A DNA stretch of 64,000 nucleotides from Mycolicibacterium novocastrense (lineage in GTDB: Bacteria; Actinomycetota; Actinomycetes; Mycobacteriales; Mycobacteriaceae): positions 620,001-684,000 of the forward strand of contig NZ_BCTA01000036.1 of NCBI RefSeq assembly GCF_001570485.1, written 5' to 3'. The position numbers were made by a program, and so were the translations under genes. Below are positions 8,249 through 17,612 of this stretch, in pieces; the first letter of the stretch is position 1; each line of letters starts with the position of its first letter. The notes under the pieces were generated by a model that was given only the letters and a program-made list of their open reading frames with translations, made no database searches and had not been told where the DNA came from.

Positions 8249-11200
8249 CTAGTTGGCCGCGCCGACCAGTTCCTGCCCCCGCATGCGCTGGCTGATGACC
8301 GCGGTGATGCCGTCGTCGCGCATGGTGACCCCGTACAGCGCGTCGGCGACCTCCATCGTCGGCTTCTGGTGGGTGATCACGATCAGCTGGGAACGCTCAC
8401 GCAGCTGCTCGAACAAACTGATCAGCCGGCGCAGGTTCACATCGTCGAGCGCCGCCTCGACCTCGTCCATCACATAGAACGGCGACGGCCTCGCGCGGAA
8501 GATCGCGACGAGCATGGCCACGGCCGTCAACGACTTCTCACCGCCGGACAGCAGCGACAACCGCTTGATCTTCTTGCCCGGCGGACGCGCCTCGACCTCG
8601 ATGCCGGTGGTCAGCATGTCGTTGGGGTCGGTGAGCAGCAGCCGGCCTTCTCCGCCGGGGAACAGCGTCGAAAACACCTGGGTGAACTCACGTTCCACGT
8701 CGGCGTAGGCCTCGGTGAATACCTGCAGGATGCGGGCGTCCACGTCCTCGATCACGTCGAGGAGGTCCTTGCGCGCCCCCTTGACGTCCTCGAGCTGGGT
8801 GGATAGGAAGTTGTAGCGCTCCTCGAGCGCGGCGAACTCCTCGAGCGCCAGCGGATTGACCCGGCCCAGCTCGTTGAGCTCTCGCTCGGCCTTCTTGGCG
8901 CGCCGTTCCTGCGTCGCCCGGTCGAACGGCATCGGGGCGGGCGCGGTGACCTGTTCGCCGCGCTCGCGCGCCTGCTCATACTCGGCCATCTCCAATTCCG
9001 TTGGCGGAAGCGGCACGTCGGGTCCGTACTCGGCAATGAGGTCGGCGGTCGCCATGCCGAACTGCTCGAGAATCTGCTCCTCGAGCTGCTCGATCCGCAG
9101 AGCGGCCTGCGCCTTGGCGACCTCATCCTTGTGCAGCGCCTCGGTGAGGCCGTTGACCTTGGCCGCGAGCTCGTTGACCTCGTCACGTGTCTTGGCCAGC
9201 GCGGCGGCCCGGTGCTGCCGTTCGGCGGCCACCTCGTCGCGGGCGCGCGAGGCCACCGCCACAACGGCGCTGAGCCGTTGCGCCACAACGCGACCCGATT
9301 CGGCCACCGCGGCGGCCACGGCCGCTGCATGCCGACGAGCCTCGCGGGCACGCGTGGCGCGCAGTCTGGCCTCACGTTCGGCGGCAGCGGCTCGGCGCAG
9401 CGAATCCGCCTTCCCGCGAACGGCATTCGCGCGCTCTTCGGCGGTGCGCACCGCCAGCCGGGCCTCCACCTCAGCGCCGCGGGCCGCCTCTGCCGCTGCC
9501 GTCGTCTCCTGCCGGTTGACGGGCTCGGCTTCGAACGTCGGCTCCTGCTGTGCGTTGTGCAGCCTCTGCTCGAGTTCGGTGAGTTCATCGACGGTGCGGG
9601 AACGATTGGCTTCCAGCTCATTTCGCTGCTGGATCAGCCGCTGCCATTCGTCGTCGGCCGAACGGGCGTCCTGACCGAGTCGACCCAACTGCTCGTAGAT
9701 CGCCGAGATCGCCGCGTCGGATTCGTTGAGCGCGGCGAGCGCCTGCTCCGCGGCATCCTGACGGCTGGCCTGTTCGGCCAGCGCACCGGACAGCGCCGCC
9801 GACAGCTCGTTGACCTGCTTCTCGGCCTCGGCGAGCTCGGCGCGAGCCTTTTCGACCTCCGATGCGATCTCGAGCGTGCTGGGTTTGCGGTCGGACCCGC
9901 CGCTGACCCAGCCCGGGCCCACGAGATCGCCGTCGGTGGTGACCGCCCGCAGCGTCGGATGCGCTGCGACCGCGTCCAGCGCAGCCGCCAGGTCCGAGAC
10001 CACCACGACGTCGGAGAGCATGGCCCTGACCGCGCCCTGCAACCGTGGCGGCGCCTCGACCAGGTCGACCGCGCGCACCGCGCCGTCGGGCAGCGACTGT
10101 GCCTGCGGTACTTCGCGGTTCGGCCAGTCACTGAGGACGATCGCCGCGCGGCCGCCGTCGAACTCCTTGAGCGCCGCGACCGCTGCGCGGGCGGCCCCCG
10201 GACTCTCGGCGGCCACCGCGTCGGCCGCGGCACCGAGCACCGCCGCAACGGCCACCTCGTAGCCGTTGCGCACCTTCAGCAGGTTGGCGACCGAACCGAG
10301 AAGCCCTGCGCCGCCGCGGTTCTTCTGCAGCCAGGCGGCACCGTCCTTGCGGTCGAGGCCGACCGACAGGGCTTCGATACGCGCGCGCAGCGAGGCCACC
10401 TGACGTTCGGCGCCGCGCTCGGCTGCTTGCAGTTCGGCGACCCGTTCGTCGGCGAGCCGCAGCGCGGCGACCGTCCGGTCGTGGTGTTCGTCGAGACCGA
10501 CCTCGCCGGCGTCGAGTTCACCGACGCGGCTCTGCACGGTTTCGAACTCGGCCTGGGTCTGCTGCGCGCGGGTGGCGGCCTCGTCGATGCTGCCGGTGAG
10601 GCGGGCGACGGTTTCGTCGATCGATTCCACGCGGGTGCGCATCGTGTCGACCTGGCCGGAGAGCCGCGCCAGACCCTCGCGGCGATCGGCTTCGGCCCGC
10701 GCCGCGGCCAGGTGCGCGCGTTCGGCCTCGGCGGCGACGCGCTCGCGTTCAGCGAGTTCGGCGCGGGCCGCCTCGAGCTTGCCGCGCGACTCGGTCAACT
10801 CGCCGAGCAGCCGGCGCTCCTGTTCGGCGACCTCGTCGGCCTGGGCGTCCAGGGCGTCGGGATCCGGGCCCGTCGACGCCTCGGGCTCGGTGTCGAGATG
10901 CTGTGCGCGCTCGCTGGCGATGCGCACGGTCGCGCTGACGCGTTCGGCCAGGGCGGACAGCGCAAACCAGGTCTGCTGCGCCGCGTCCGCGCGTTCGCTG
11001 AGGCTGCTCACCGCCGCCTCGTGCGCGGCCAGCTCGGCGGTCTTGGCCTCCAGCCGCGTGGCGATCTCATCGTGTTCGCGCCGCAGCGTGGTCTCGGCCT
11101 GGTTGGTGTTCTCGAACTCAGCGCGGCGGGTGACGAGGTCGTCGGCGGCCAGCCGCAGCCGTGCGTCGCGCAGATCGGCCTGGATGGTCTGTGCGCGCCG

Positions 11201-11836
11201 GGCCATCTCGGCCTGCCGCCCGAGGGGTTTGAGCTGACGACGCAGTTCGGTGGTCAGGTCGGTCAACCGGTTGAGGTTGGCCGACATCGCGTCGAGCTTG
11301 CGGACCGCCTTTTCCTTGCGCTTGCGGTGTTTGAGGACGCCGGCGGCCTCCTCGATGAACGCGCGCCGGTCTTCGGGTCGCGACTCGAGGATCTCGGAGA
11401 GCTTCCCCTGTCCGACGATGACGTGCATCTCGCGGCCGATACCGGAGTCGGACAGCAGTTCCTGGACGTCCATCAGCCGGCAACTGCTGCCGTTGATCTC
11501 GTACTCGCTGCCACCGTCGCGGAACATCCGCCGGGTGATCGAGACCTCGGAGTACTCGATCGGCAGCGAGTTGTCGGAGTTGTCGATCGTCACCGTCACC
11601 TCGGCGCGGCCAAGGGGCGGGCGCGAGGACGTGCCCGCGAAGATGACGTCTTCCATCTTGCCGCCGCGCAACGTCTTGGCGCCCTGCTCCCCCATCACCC
11701 AGGTGAGCGCGTCGACGACATTGGACTTGCCCGACCCGTTGGGCCCCACCACGCACGTGATGCCTGGCTCGAAGCGCAGAGTCGTCGGCGAAGCAAACGA
11801 CTTGAAGCCCTTCAGGGTCAGACTCTTGAGGTGCAC
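8249..11836 (-). CDS. smc: Chromosome segregation ATPase SMC
   Basis: A protein of about 1195 residues that forms the coiled-coil ring ATPase compacting and segregating chromosomes with ScpA/ScpB. The N-terminal Walker A is GPNGSGKSN near residue 31, followed by long heptad-rich Ala/Glu/Arg coiled coils. A globular hinge lies in the middle (around the [11 protein letters not shown] and [10 protein letters not shown] segments), then a second coiled coil, the ABC signature [10 protein letters not shown] and Walker [13 protein letters not shown]. The chosen start is GTG 11836 ([15 protein letters not shown]), matching other mycobacterial SMC proteins; the frame is open a few codons further. It follows acyP in the fpg-osmC-acyP-smc gene string. 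Confidence 0.97.
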   Translation of the reverse strand: MHLKSLTLKGFKSFASPTTLRFEPGITCVVGPNGSGKSNVVDALTWVMGEQGAKTLRGGKMEDVIFAGTSSRPPLGRAEVTVTIDNSDNSLPIEYSEVSITRRMFRDGGSEYEINGSSCRLMDVQELLSDSGIGREMHVIVGQGKLSEILESRPEDRRAFIEEAAGVLKHRKRKEKAVRKLDAMSANLNRLTDLTTELRRQLKPLGRQAEMARRAQTIQADLRDARLRLAADDLVTRRAEFENTNQAETTLRREHDEIATRLEAKTAELAAHEAAVSSLSERADAAQQTWFALSALAERVSATVRIASERAQHLDTEPEASTGPDPDALDAQADEVAEQERRLLGELTESRGKLEAARAELAERERVAAEAERAHLAAARAEADRREGLARLSGQVDTMRTRVESIDETVARLTGSIDEAATRAQQTQAEFETVQSRVGELDAGEVGLDEHHDRTVAALRLADERVAELQAAERGAERQVASLRARIEALSVGLDRKDGAAWLQKNRGGAGLLGSVANLLKVRNGYEVAVAAVLGAAADAVAAESPGAARAAVAALKEFDGGRAAIVLSDWPNREVPQAQSLPDGAVRAVDLVEAPPRLQGAVRAMLSDVVVVSDLAAALDAVAAHPTLRAVTTDGDLVGPGWVSGGSDRKPSTLEIASEVEKARAELAEAEKQVNELSAALSGALAEQASRQDAAEQALAALNESDAAISAIYEQLGRLGQDARSADDEWQRLIQQRNELEANRSRTVDELTELEQRLHNAQQEPTFEAEPVNRQETTAAAEAARGAEVEARLAVRTAEERANAVRGKADSLRRAAAAEREARLRATRAREARRHAAAVAAAVAESGRVVAQRLSAVVAVASRARDEVAAERQHRAAALAKTRDEVNELAAKVNGLTEALHKDEVAKAQAALRIEQLEEQILEQFGMATADLIAEYGPDVPLPPTELEMAEYEQARERGEQVTAPAPMPFDRATQERRAKKAERELNELGRVNPLALEEFAALEERYNFLSTQLEDVKGARKDLLDVIEDVDARILQVFTEAYADVEREFTQVFSTLFPGGEGRLLLTDPNDMLTTGIEVEARPPGKKIKRLSLLSGGEKSLTAVAMLVAIFRARPSPFYVMDEVEAALDDVNLRRLISLFEQLRERSQLIVITHQKPTMEVADALYGVTMRDDGITAVISQRMRGQELVGAAN

Positions 11837-11862
11837 GACGTGCCACACTACCGCCGCGGCGG

Positions 11863-12150
11863 CTATCGCTCGGTGAACCCTTGTAGCGAGTCGCGAGGTT
11901 CTGTGAAGTCGGCGACGACGTTGTCGACCCGACCCGGCGTTTCTCCGCTTTGCAGCAGGTCAAGCAGCTTCTGGCAGGATTCGCGTGGGCCCTGGGCGAC
12001 CACCTGAACGCGGCCGTCGGGCTTGTTCGCCGCGAATCCCGTCAGCCCCAGTTCCAGTGCACGGGCGCGCGTCCACCACCGGAACCCGACACCTTGCACA
12101 TGCCCGTGCACCCATGCCGTCAGGCGTACCTCAGCTAACTCCTGCATCAT
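11863..12150 (-). CDS. acyP: Acylphosphatase
   Basis: A 95-residue acylphosphatase that hydrolyses the carboxyl-phosphate bond of acylphosphates. The phosphate-binding loop GHVQGVGFR holds the catalytic Arg (about residue 23), and the conserved Asn lies in GFAANKPDG. The length is normal for the family. The start is ATG 12150 or the adjacent ATG 12147; both overlap the end of the OsmC gene by about 17-20 bp, so translation is probably coupled. smc follows 26 bp downstream, a neighbourhood conserved in mycobacteria without a known functional reason. Confidence 0.93.
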   Translation of the reverse strand: MMQELAEVRLTAWVHGHVQGVGFRWWTRARALELGLTGFAANKPDGRVQVVAQGPRESCQKLLDLLQSGETPGRVDNVVADFTEPRDSLQGFTER

Positions 12151-12547
12151 CTACCTCAAATGTCACTTCCGTCCCAGACTTGAGAGTGCGGCCGACGGTG
12201 CAGACCTGGTCGATGGCGCGCTCGACCACGGTCAGCACCCGCGCCCGCTCCTGCTCGGACAGCCTGGACAGGTCGAGTTGCATCCGCTCTTCGAGCAGCG
12301 GGTAGCGCTCCTGCTCGCGGTCGGCGTCCCCGGAGACGCGGATCGTGGTGCGGTACTGCTCGCCGAGGCGCCGCTGCAAGGGCACGTCGCTGGCCATCCC
12401 GCTGCAGGCCGCGAGCGCGATCTTCAGCAGTTCGCCCGGCGTGAAGACGCCGTCGACGTCCTCGCCGCCGACGAGCACCTCCGCGCCGCGCGAGCTGCGG
12501 CCGGTGTAGCGCCGCGCCCCCGTCCGCTCAACCCACAGTTCGGTCAT
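12131..12547 (-). CDS. OsmC family peroxidase-like protein
   Basis: A 138-residue OsmC/Ohr-superfamily protein. These proteins usually reduce organic hydroperoxides through a reactive Cys. The two family cysteines are present in [10 protein letters not shown] and DQVCTVGR. The frame is open upstream to 12607, but the domain starts at ATG 12547 ([10 protein letters not shown]). It lies between fpg and acyP on the minus strand, 79 bp after fpg and overlapping acyP. The substrate is not defined by sequence. Confidence 0.9.
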   Translation of the reverse strand: MTELWVERTGARRYTGRSSRGAEVLVGGEDVDGVFTPGELLKIALAACSGMASDVPLQRRLGEQYRTTIRVSGDADREQERYPLLEERMQLDLSRLSEQERARVLTVVERAIDQVCTVGRTLKSGTEVTFEVDDAGVS

Positions 12548-12626
12548 GACTCCTCTTCTCCGCGAGCGACCGCAAAATGCCAAATTTCTGCGGCGTGTCG
12601 CGTGCAAACACGGTCCCTCGCGCAGC

Positions 12627-13484
12627 TTATTCCCGTCGAACTCGCGGCCGCGGCTGGCAGCGCGGGCAGTAGAACGACGAGCGGTTCATGAACTTCTCGC
12701 GCCGCATGATCGCCCCGCAGCGTCGACACGGTTCGCCTTCGCGCCCATAGGCATCAAGCGACCGGTCGAAGTAGCCCGACTCGCCGTTGACGTTGACATA
12801 CAGCGAGTCGAACGACGTCCCACCCTGATCGAGCGCCTCGCGCATCACCGCGGCGGCCGCGTCGAGCAGTTCGGCCAGCTTCGGCCGGCTCAGAGACGAC
12901 GCCAGCCGGGCGCCGTTGACCTTGGCGCGCCACAGCGCCTCGTCGGCATAGATGTTGCCGATTCCCGACACCACAGTCTGGTCGAGCAGTTGGCGTTTGA
13001 TCTCGGAGTGCTTGGCGCGCAACACCTTCACGACGCCGTCGCGGTTGAACTGCGGATCGAGTGGGTCACGCGCGAGGTGCGCGACGGGAACCGGAACCTC
13101 GGTCCCGTCGACGGTGACCATATCGGTGAGCATCCATCCGCCGAACGTGCGCTGGTCGACGAAGCTCAGCGTGGTCCCGTCGTCCAGCAGGGCGGCGATG
13201 CGCAGATGGTTCGCGTTGGGTACCTCACCCAAGAGCATCTGCCCGCTCATGCCGAGGTGCACCACGAGAGCGGAGCCGTCGTCCAGCGTCAGCCACAGAT
13301 ACTTACCCCGTCGCCCGGTGCCGACGACGCGCGAATCCAGCAGCCGCGCAGTCAGATCCGCGGGGCCCGCCTCGTGCCGGCGCACCGCGCGCGGATGATG
13401 CACGCGCACAGCGGTGATGGTCTTGTCGACGACGTGTGCGCCCAATCCGCGGCGGACGACTTCGACCTCGGGAAGCTCAGGCAT
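12627..13484 (-). CDS. mutM: Formamidopyrimidine-DNA glycosylase
   Basis: A 285-residue base-excision repair glycosylase/AP lyase (also called Fpg) that removes 8-oxoguanine and ring-opened purines. The mature N-terminus [13 protein letters not shown] supplies the catalytic Pro and Glu. The helix-two-turn-helix region contains [12 protein letters not shown], and the C-terminal zinc finger has CRRCG followed by YCPRC. It overlaps the 3' end of rnc by 8 bp, so the two are translated from one transcript. It is complete and of normal length. Confidence 0.97.
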   Translation of the reverse strand: MPELPEVEVVRRGLGAHVVDKTITAVRVHHPRAVRRHEAGPADLTARLLDSRVVGTGRRGKYLWLTLDDGSALVVHLGMSGQMLLGEVPNANHLRIAALLDDGTTLSFVDQRTFGGWMLTDMVTVDGTEVPVPVAHLARDPLDPQFNRDGVVKVLRAKHSEIKRQLLDQTVVSGIGNIYADEALWRAKVNGARLASSLSRPKLAELLDAAAAVMREALDQGGTSFDSLYVNVNGESGYFDRSLDAYGREGEPCRRCGAIMRREKFMNRSSFYCPRCQPRPRVRRE

Positions 13485-14175
13485 CTACCTCGGCGGTCAG
13501 CGCGTTCCACGCCGCCGCGGCCGCCTTGAGTTCGGCCTCCTTCTTGGTGCGCCCGACGCCCCTGCCGTATTCGGTGTCGGTCACCACGACGGTCGCGGTG
13601 AACTCCTTGTCGTGGTCCGGGCCCGTCGAGGTGACGAGATAGGTGGGCGCGCCAAGGCCGCGCGAGGCGGTCAACTCCTGCAGGCTGCTCTTCCAGTCCA
13701 GCCCGGCGCCCAGCGTGGGCGCGGTGTCCAGCAGCTTGCCGAACAGCCGCAGGATCACCTCGCGGACGATCGCGTTGCCATGCTCCAAATAGATTGCGCC
13801 CAGCAGGGATTCGACGCCGTCGGCCAGGATGCTGGCCTTGTCCGCACCTCCCGAGTTCAGCTCGCCCTTGCCGAGCAACAGATGCGCACCGAGCCCGTCG
13901 TCGGACAACTGACGACCGACGTCGGCGAGCGCCTGGGTGTTGACGATGCTGGCGCGCAGCTTGGCCAGATCGCCCTCGGAGCGGTCGGGGTGCCGGTGGT
14001 AGAGCTCCTCGGTGATGGTCAGTCCGAGCACGGCGTCGCCGAGGAACTCCAACCGCTCATTGGTCGGCAGGCCTCCGTTCTCGTACGAGTAGCTGCGATG
14101 GGTGAGCGCCATGGTGAGCAGTTCGTCGGGCAGATCGACACCCAGCGCCGCCAGCAGCGCAGCGCGGTCACTCAC
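13477..14175 (-). CDS. rnc: Ribonuclease III
   Basis: A 232-residue endonuclease for double-stranded RNA, acting in rRNA maturation and mRNA turnover. The RNase III signature [14 protein letters not shown] is present, with the catalytic Asp/Glu pair completed by GAIYLEHG, and a C-terminal double-stranded RNA-binding domain covers about residues 155-230. The start is GTG 14175, overlapping the stop of the DUF177 gene by 8 bp; the frame is open upstream but those residues are not conserved. The ribosomal protein L32 gene (rpmF), which in many bacteria lies between DUF177 and rnc, is absent here, as in M. tuberculosis. Confidence 0.95.
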   Translation of the reverse strand: MSDRAALLAALGVDLPDELLTMALTHRSYSYENGGLPTNERLEFLGDAVLGLTITEELYHRHPDRSEGDLAKLRASIVNTQALADVGRQLSDDGLGAHLLLGKGELNSGGADKASILADGVESLLGAIYLEHGNAIVREVILRLFGKLLDTAPTLGAGLDWKSSLQELTASRGLGAPTYLVTSTGPDHDKEFTATVVVTDTEYGRGVGRTKKEAELKAAAAAWNALTAEVDA

Positions 14176-14770
14176 GCGTGTCCTCAGTGGGATCGTCGGC
14201 TCCGCCGACAGTGTCGAACATGCCGGCCAGCTTCGCCCAGCGCGGATCGATCTGTTCGTGGCGGTGACCGGGTTCGGCGGTGGCCAACGCCACACCGCAG
14301 TCCGGGCACAGGCCCGCGCAGTCCGGACCGCACAGCGGCGCGAACGGCAGCACCAGCCCGACCGCGTCGATGATCGGCTGCTCCAGGTCGACGGTGTCGT
14401 CCACCACGCGACCGACCTCGTCGGCTTCGGTCGTCTCGTCGGTGGCGCTGTCGGGATAGGCGAACAGTTCGGTGAGGTGGATCTCGACGTCCCCCGTGAC
14501 CGGCGTCAGGCATCGCGCGCAGTCGCCCGTCGTCGGCGCGGACACCGTCCCGGAGACCAGGACGCCTTCCGACACCGACTCGACGCGCAGGTCGAGGGTC
14601 ACCGGTGCTCCTTGGTCGATCCCGATCAGGTCCAGTCCGATGCGTGACGGGCTGGACACCGTCTCGGAGACGGCCATCATCGACCCGGGCCGCCTACCGA
14701 GCCGGGAAATGTTGATCACGAGCGGCGATTGTGACGCGCGATGCGCCGCCGCTTTGGCATGCGTCGCCAT
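14168..14770 (-). CDS. DUF177 (YceD) family protein
   Basis: A 200-residue protein of the YceD/DUF177 family, linked in other bacteria and in plastids to 23S rRNA or 50S ribosome biogenesis. The family core GDCARCLTPV is visible, and a second Cys cluster (CGPDCAGLCPDCG near residue 155) could bind zinc. It is translationally coupled to rnc through an 8-bp overlap, which fits an RNA-related role. It corresponds to M. tuberculosis Rv2926c. The start ATG 14770 is the longest; ATG 14680 or 14677 (near GSMMAVSE) is possible but would remove conserved N-terminal residues. Confidence 0.88.
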   Translation of the reverse strand: MATHAKAAAHRASQSPLVINISRLGRRPGSMMAVSETVSSPSRIGLDLIGIDQGAPVTLDLRVESVSEGVLVSGTVSAPTTGDCARCLTPVTGDVEIHLTELFAYPDSATDETTEADEVGRVVDDTVDLEQPIIDAVGLVLPFAPLCGPDCAGLCPDCGVALATAEPGHRHEQIDPRWAKLAGMFDTVGGADDPTEDTRE

Positions 14771-14814
14771 AAGTATCGAGTTTACGGCGACGGGTTATTG
14801 GCGGCCCTCCGCGC

Positions 14815-15552
14815 TCAGCGGGCCGCGTAGTCGTGCGTGCCCGCGGCCGTGCGAAGTTGGTGCCGACCTCGACCGACGGAGCGCAACGTGCCGTTGAGGA
14901 AGTCCTCGAACTCGGCGAGCTTGCTGTCGACGTAGATGTCGCACTCGCCGCGCAGTCGATCGGCCTCGGCGTGGGCCGAGTCGATCAACCGGGTCGCCTC
15001 GGCGGTCGCGGTCTGCACGATTTCGGTCTGCGACACCAGGCGCTGCTGTTCCTTGATGCCCTCCTGCACAGCCTTCTCGTAGGCGAGGTTGCCGCTCTCG
15101 ATGAGCCGGTCGGCTTCGGTCTTGGCCCGTCCGGTGCTGGCCTCGTACTCGCGCTTGGCGGTGGCGGCGACGCGGTTGGCCTCCTCGCGGGCCTCGCCGA
15201 CCATCCGCTCGCTGTGCTGGCGAGCCTCGGCCACCATGCGATCGGCCTGCGCCTTCGCGTCGGCAAGCAGCCGGTCCGCCTCCGCGCGGGCGTGGTTCAG
15301 AACGGAGTCCGCCTCGGCGGTGGCCGTGGACACCATCGAGTCCGAGTGGTCCTTGGCCTCGCGCAGCATCCCGTCGCGGGCATCGAGGACGTCCTGCGCA
15401 TCGTCGAGCTCACCGGGAATCGCGTCCTTGATGTCGTCGATCAGCTCGAGGACATCACCGCGGGGCACGACGCAGCCTGCCGTCATCGGCACGCCGCGGG
15501 CTTCTTCCACAATCGCGCTCAGTTCGTCGAGCGCCTCAAAAACTCGGTACAC
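14815..15552 (-). CDS. sepIVA: DivIVA-domain septum-site protein SepIVA
   Basis: A 245-residue, mostly coiled-coil protein with an N-terminal DivIVA-like segment (VYRVFEALDELSAIVEEA). The rest consists of Ala-, Glu- and Arg-rich heptads such as AEADRLLADAKAQADRM. The mycobacterial homologue (Rv2927c, same length) is essential and works in septation and polar cell-wall growth. The start is GTG 15552, chosen by that length; the frame is open to 15729 without conserved residues. It is followed 44 bp later by the DUF177-rnc-fpg string on the same strand. Confidence 0.92.
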   Translation of the reverse strand: MYRVFEALDELSAIVEEARGVPMTAGCVVPRGDVLELIDDIKDAIPGELDDAQDVLDARDGMLREAKDHSDSMVSTATAEADSVLNHARAEADRLLADAKAQADRMVAEARQHSERMVGEAREEANRVAATAKREYEASTGRAKTEADRLIESGNLAYEKAVQEGIKEQQRLVSQTEIVQTATAEATRLIDSAHAEADRLRGECDIYVDSKLAEFEDFLNGTLRSVGRGRHQLRTAAGTHDYAAR

Positions 15553-15892
15553 GGCAACACCCTCCAGGCGTAGTTGACAGTTACTAGTGTGCCTGGTGTT
15601 ACCCCTGTGACTCAGCTTCCGGCCCGGTGTGTCGCCCGGGACCTCGGAAATTCGTGGATTGCTGAGTCCCTCCACTCCCCAGGCCGCAACTCCCGGCTGA
15701 ATTGCTGCTCGCATTATGTCAACCCGCATCAGAGGGGTCGAATTCAGCGGAAAAACCCGCCCCCGGTCGCCGTCACGCCGATGGCGTCCGGCCGGCCGGG
15801 GGCGGGCGAGTTCTCGTCGAAACTGAACGTGTGCGCGAGAAAATCTACGATTCGTCGAACACAGGTTCAGAATCGGCGGCGGATGAGGGCGG
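15553..15892. other. Non-coding gap between sepIVA and the hemerythrin gene
   Basis: 340 bp without a credible gene. The right part holds a strong minus-strand terminator for the hemerythrin gene (15751-15806); the left part must contain the sepIVA promoter. This is also the place where M. tuberculosis carries the large PDIM/PGL lipid locus between the sepIVA and coaD segments. No transposase remnant, tRNA or long repeat is visible here. Confidence 0.7.
15751..15806 (-). terminator. Intrinsic terminator after the hemerythrin gene
   Basis: On the minus strand an 11-bp perfect GC stem (CCGCCCCCGG-type arms at 15796-15806 and 15756-15766) is closed by about 29 bases of loop with further pairing, and is followed directly by five T residues (15755-15751). 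It lies 87 bp after the hemerythrin stop codon and insulates sepIVA from read-through. Confidence 0.75.
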
Positions 15893-16459
15893 CTATTTCA
15901 CCGCCGCGCCGATGAGGTCACGAGCCCGGTCGAGCATCGAGGCGAACGGCCCGAGCGCGAAATTGGCCTTGGCCGACTCGACGCCGGCGTGCGGGTGGGT
16001 CGGCGCGATCGCCTCGGCGGCCTGCACTGCGCCCGCCATCCGTTTGAGGTCGTCACCGTCGAGGTTCTTCTGCAGGTGGCTGAACTCCTCGCGCTCCTCG
16101 AGCTCGGCGTGCTCGATCACGTCCTCGCGGAACTTCTTGAGCTCGTCGATGAACTCCTTGGACCCGATGTCCATCTTCTCCAGCCGCGAGAGGAACTCCT
16201 TGGCCTCGTGCTCTTCCTTGAGACGGGCGTCGACGATCGCCTCGCCGTCGGCGACCTCCTTGCGGGCGCGCGGGTGGACCACCATCTCCTCGGCGGTCTC
16301 GTGGACGGCCAGCAGCTGCCGCAGGTCGGCGAACGCCTTCTCACGCGCTTCGGTTTCCGACGCGTTCAGCACTTCTTCGAACAGGTCCTTGATCAGGTTG
16401 TGTTGATCGGTCAGAAACTTCACGACGTCATCGGTGTTCTGGACGAACGTTTCAGCCAT
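15893..16459 (-). CDS. Hemerythrin-like (HHE) protein
   Basis: A 188-residue HHE cation-binding protein expected to bind a di-iron centre and oxygen or peroxide. Conserved ligands are visible in DQHNLIK, LLAVHETAEEMVVHP and the HEAKEF / EHAELEERE helices. The ATG 16459 has a good AGGAGG site 8 bases upstream; the upstream open frame to 17062 is a shadow over coaD. Mycobacterial homologues are tied to oxidative and nitrosative stress responses. A SigF-like promoter candidate lies at 16525-16548, and a terminator at 15751-15806 makes the gene a one-gene unit. It occupies the junction where M. tuberculosis has the PDIM/PGL region. Confidence 0.9.
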   Translation of the reverse strand: MAETFVQNTDDVVKFLTDQHNLIKDLFEEVLNASETEAREKAFADLRQLLAVHETAEEMVVHPRARKEVADGEAIVDARLKEEHEAKEFLSRLEKMDIGSKEFIDELKKFREDVIEHAELEEREEFSHLQKNLDGDDLKRMAGAVQAAEAIAPTHPHAGVESAKANFALGPFASMLDRARDLIGAAVK

Positions 16460-16524
16460 GGCAGAAACCTCCTGCATTCTCGGTAGTGGTGTGGGCGCGA
16501 ATGGGCTGTGCGCCTGAACCTGAC

Positions 16525-16548
16525 TACCCCGGCTGGGGCGGATTAACC
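16525..16548 (-). promoter_or_regulatory. Possible SigF-type promoter of the hemerythrin gene
   Basis: On the minus strand GGTTA (16548-16544) is followed after 14 bases by GGGTA (16529-16525). Mycobacterial SigF promoters read about GGTTT-N15-17-GGGTA, so the -10 half fits perfectly while the -35 half has one mismatch and the spacer is one base short. The site is about 65 bp before the ATG. The assignment is tentative. Confidence 0.35.
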
Positions 16549-17022
16549 CTGGCTGAGCTTGGCCTGCAGACGCTTGTTGACCGCGGCGGGAAGTAGTTCG
16601 GAGACATCGCCACCCATCGACGCGACCTCTTTGGCCAACGACGACGACACGAACGAGTACTGCGGTGTCGCGGCCACAAAGAAGGTGTCGACGCCGGCGA
16701 TGTGCTTGTTCATCTGCGCCATCTGCAGTTCGTATTCGAAGTCGGTACCAGAGCGCAGTCCCTTGACGATCGCCGTCACGCCACGCTGCCGGGCGAAGTC
16801 GACCACCAGGCCCTGACCCGATTCGGCGCGCAGGTTCGGCAGGTGCTCGGTGGTCTCCTCGATCATCGCGATGCGCTCGTCGAGGGTGAACATGCCCTTC
16901 TTGTTCGGGTTGATCAGGACCGCCACGATCACCTCGTCGAACTGCGCGGCCGCGCGTTCGAAGACGTCGACGTGCCCGAGGGTGACCGGGTCGAAGGATC
17001 CGGGGCATACCGCGCCGCTCAT
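16543..17022 (-). CDS. coaD: Phosphopantetheine adenylyltransferase
   Basis: A 159-residue enzyme for the penultimate step of coenzyme A synthesis, joining ATP and 4'-phosphopantetheine to give dephospho-CoA. The nucleotidyltransferase motif is [11 protein letters not shown] near residues 8-18, and the second motif is [15 protein letters not shown]. The start ATG 17022 gives the usual length; the open frame further upstream runs over rsmD. rsmD ends 11 bp upstream, giving the common rsmD-coaD pair. Confidence 0.97.
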   Translation of the reverse strand: MSGAVCPGSFDPVTLGHVDVFERAAAQFDEVIVAVLINPNKKGMFTLDERIAMIEETTEHLPNLRAESGQGLVVDFARQRGVTAIVKGLRSGTDFEYELQMAQMNKHIAGVDTFFVAATPQYSFVSSSLAKEVASMGGDVSELLPAAVNKRLQAKLSQG

Positions 17023-17033
17023 GAGCGATGACG

Positions 17034-17612
17034 CTAGCAGGGCCGTTCCGGCGCCTCGGCAAGCTCCAGGCGGGTGTCGCCGTAGGCGCGCGGCGGCCAT
17101 GCCCGCCAGCCCGGCGGCCACGTCAGCGGGGGTCCGCTTGCCGCACGCTCCACCACGACGACGGTTCCCGCACCGGCCCAACCCCGTTCGGCGAGCAGCA
17201 TCAGGACCGACTCGACCTGCTCGGCGGTGACGTCGTACGGCGGATCGGCGAGGACCAGGTCGACCGGTCGCGAGCTGCCCGCGGCCAGCACCTCGGTGAC
17301 GCCGCCGCGCCGCACGCTGGCCCCGGTGACACCGAGCGCCGCGATGTTGTCGGCGATGACGCCCGCGGCACGCCGGTCGGACTCGACGAACGTCGCTTCG
17401 GCCGCACCGCGCGAGAGCGCCTCGAGCCCAAGCGCGCCCGAGCCGGCGTACAGATCGAGCACCGCGATCCCCCCGAAGTCGATGCGCGCAGCCAGCACGT
17501 TGAACAACGCTTCTCGCACCCGGTCGGTGGTGGGACGGGTCACTCCCCCAGACCTGCTCTGGGGCACGGTGATTCGTCGACCGCCCAACGCGCCGGCGAT
17601 GATGCGGGTCAG
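17034..17612 (-). CDS. rsmD: 16S rRNA (guanine966-N2)-methyltransferase RsmD
   Basis: A methyltransferase of about 192 residues that modifies G966 of 16S rRNA using S-adenosylmethionine. The SAM-binding motif is [19 protein letters not shown] and the catalytic motif is LADPPY. The domain starts at [11 protein letters not shown], where the only initiation-like codon is CTG 17612, overlapping the pyc stop as CTGA. No ATG, GTG or TTG lies nearby in frame without cutting into the conserved start; the first GTG is 15 codons in. CTG initiation, coupled to pyc, is therefore inferred. coaD follows by 11 bp. Confidence 0.9.
   Translation of the reverse strand: MTRIIAGALGGRRITVPQSRSGGVTRPTTDRVREALFNVLAARIDFGGIAVLDLYAGSGALGLEALSRGAAEATFVESDRRAAGVIADNIAALGVTGASVRRGGVTEVLAAGSSRPVDLVLADPPYDVTAEQVESVLMLLAERGWAGAGTVVVVERAASGPPLTWPPGWRAWPPRAYGDTRLELAEAPERPC

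Noticed and set aside
9131..12007. 958-codon open frame opposite smc
   Set aside because: Antisense to a clear SMC coding sequence; no conserved motif, spurious from high GC at third positions.
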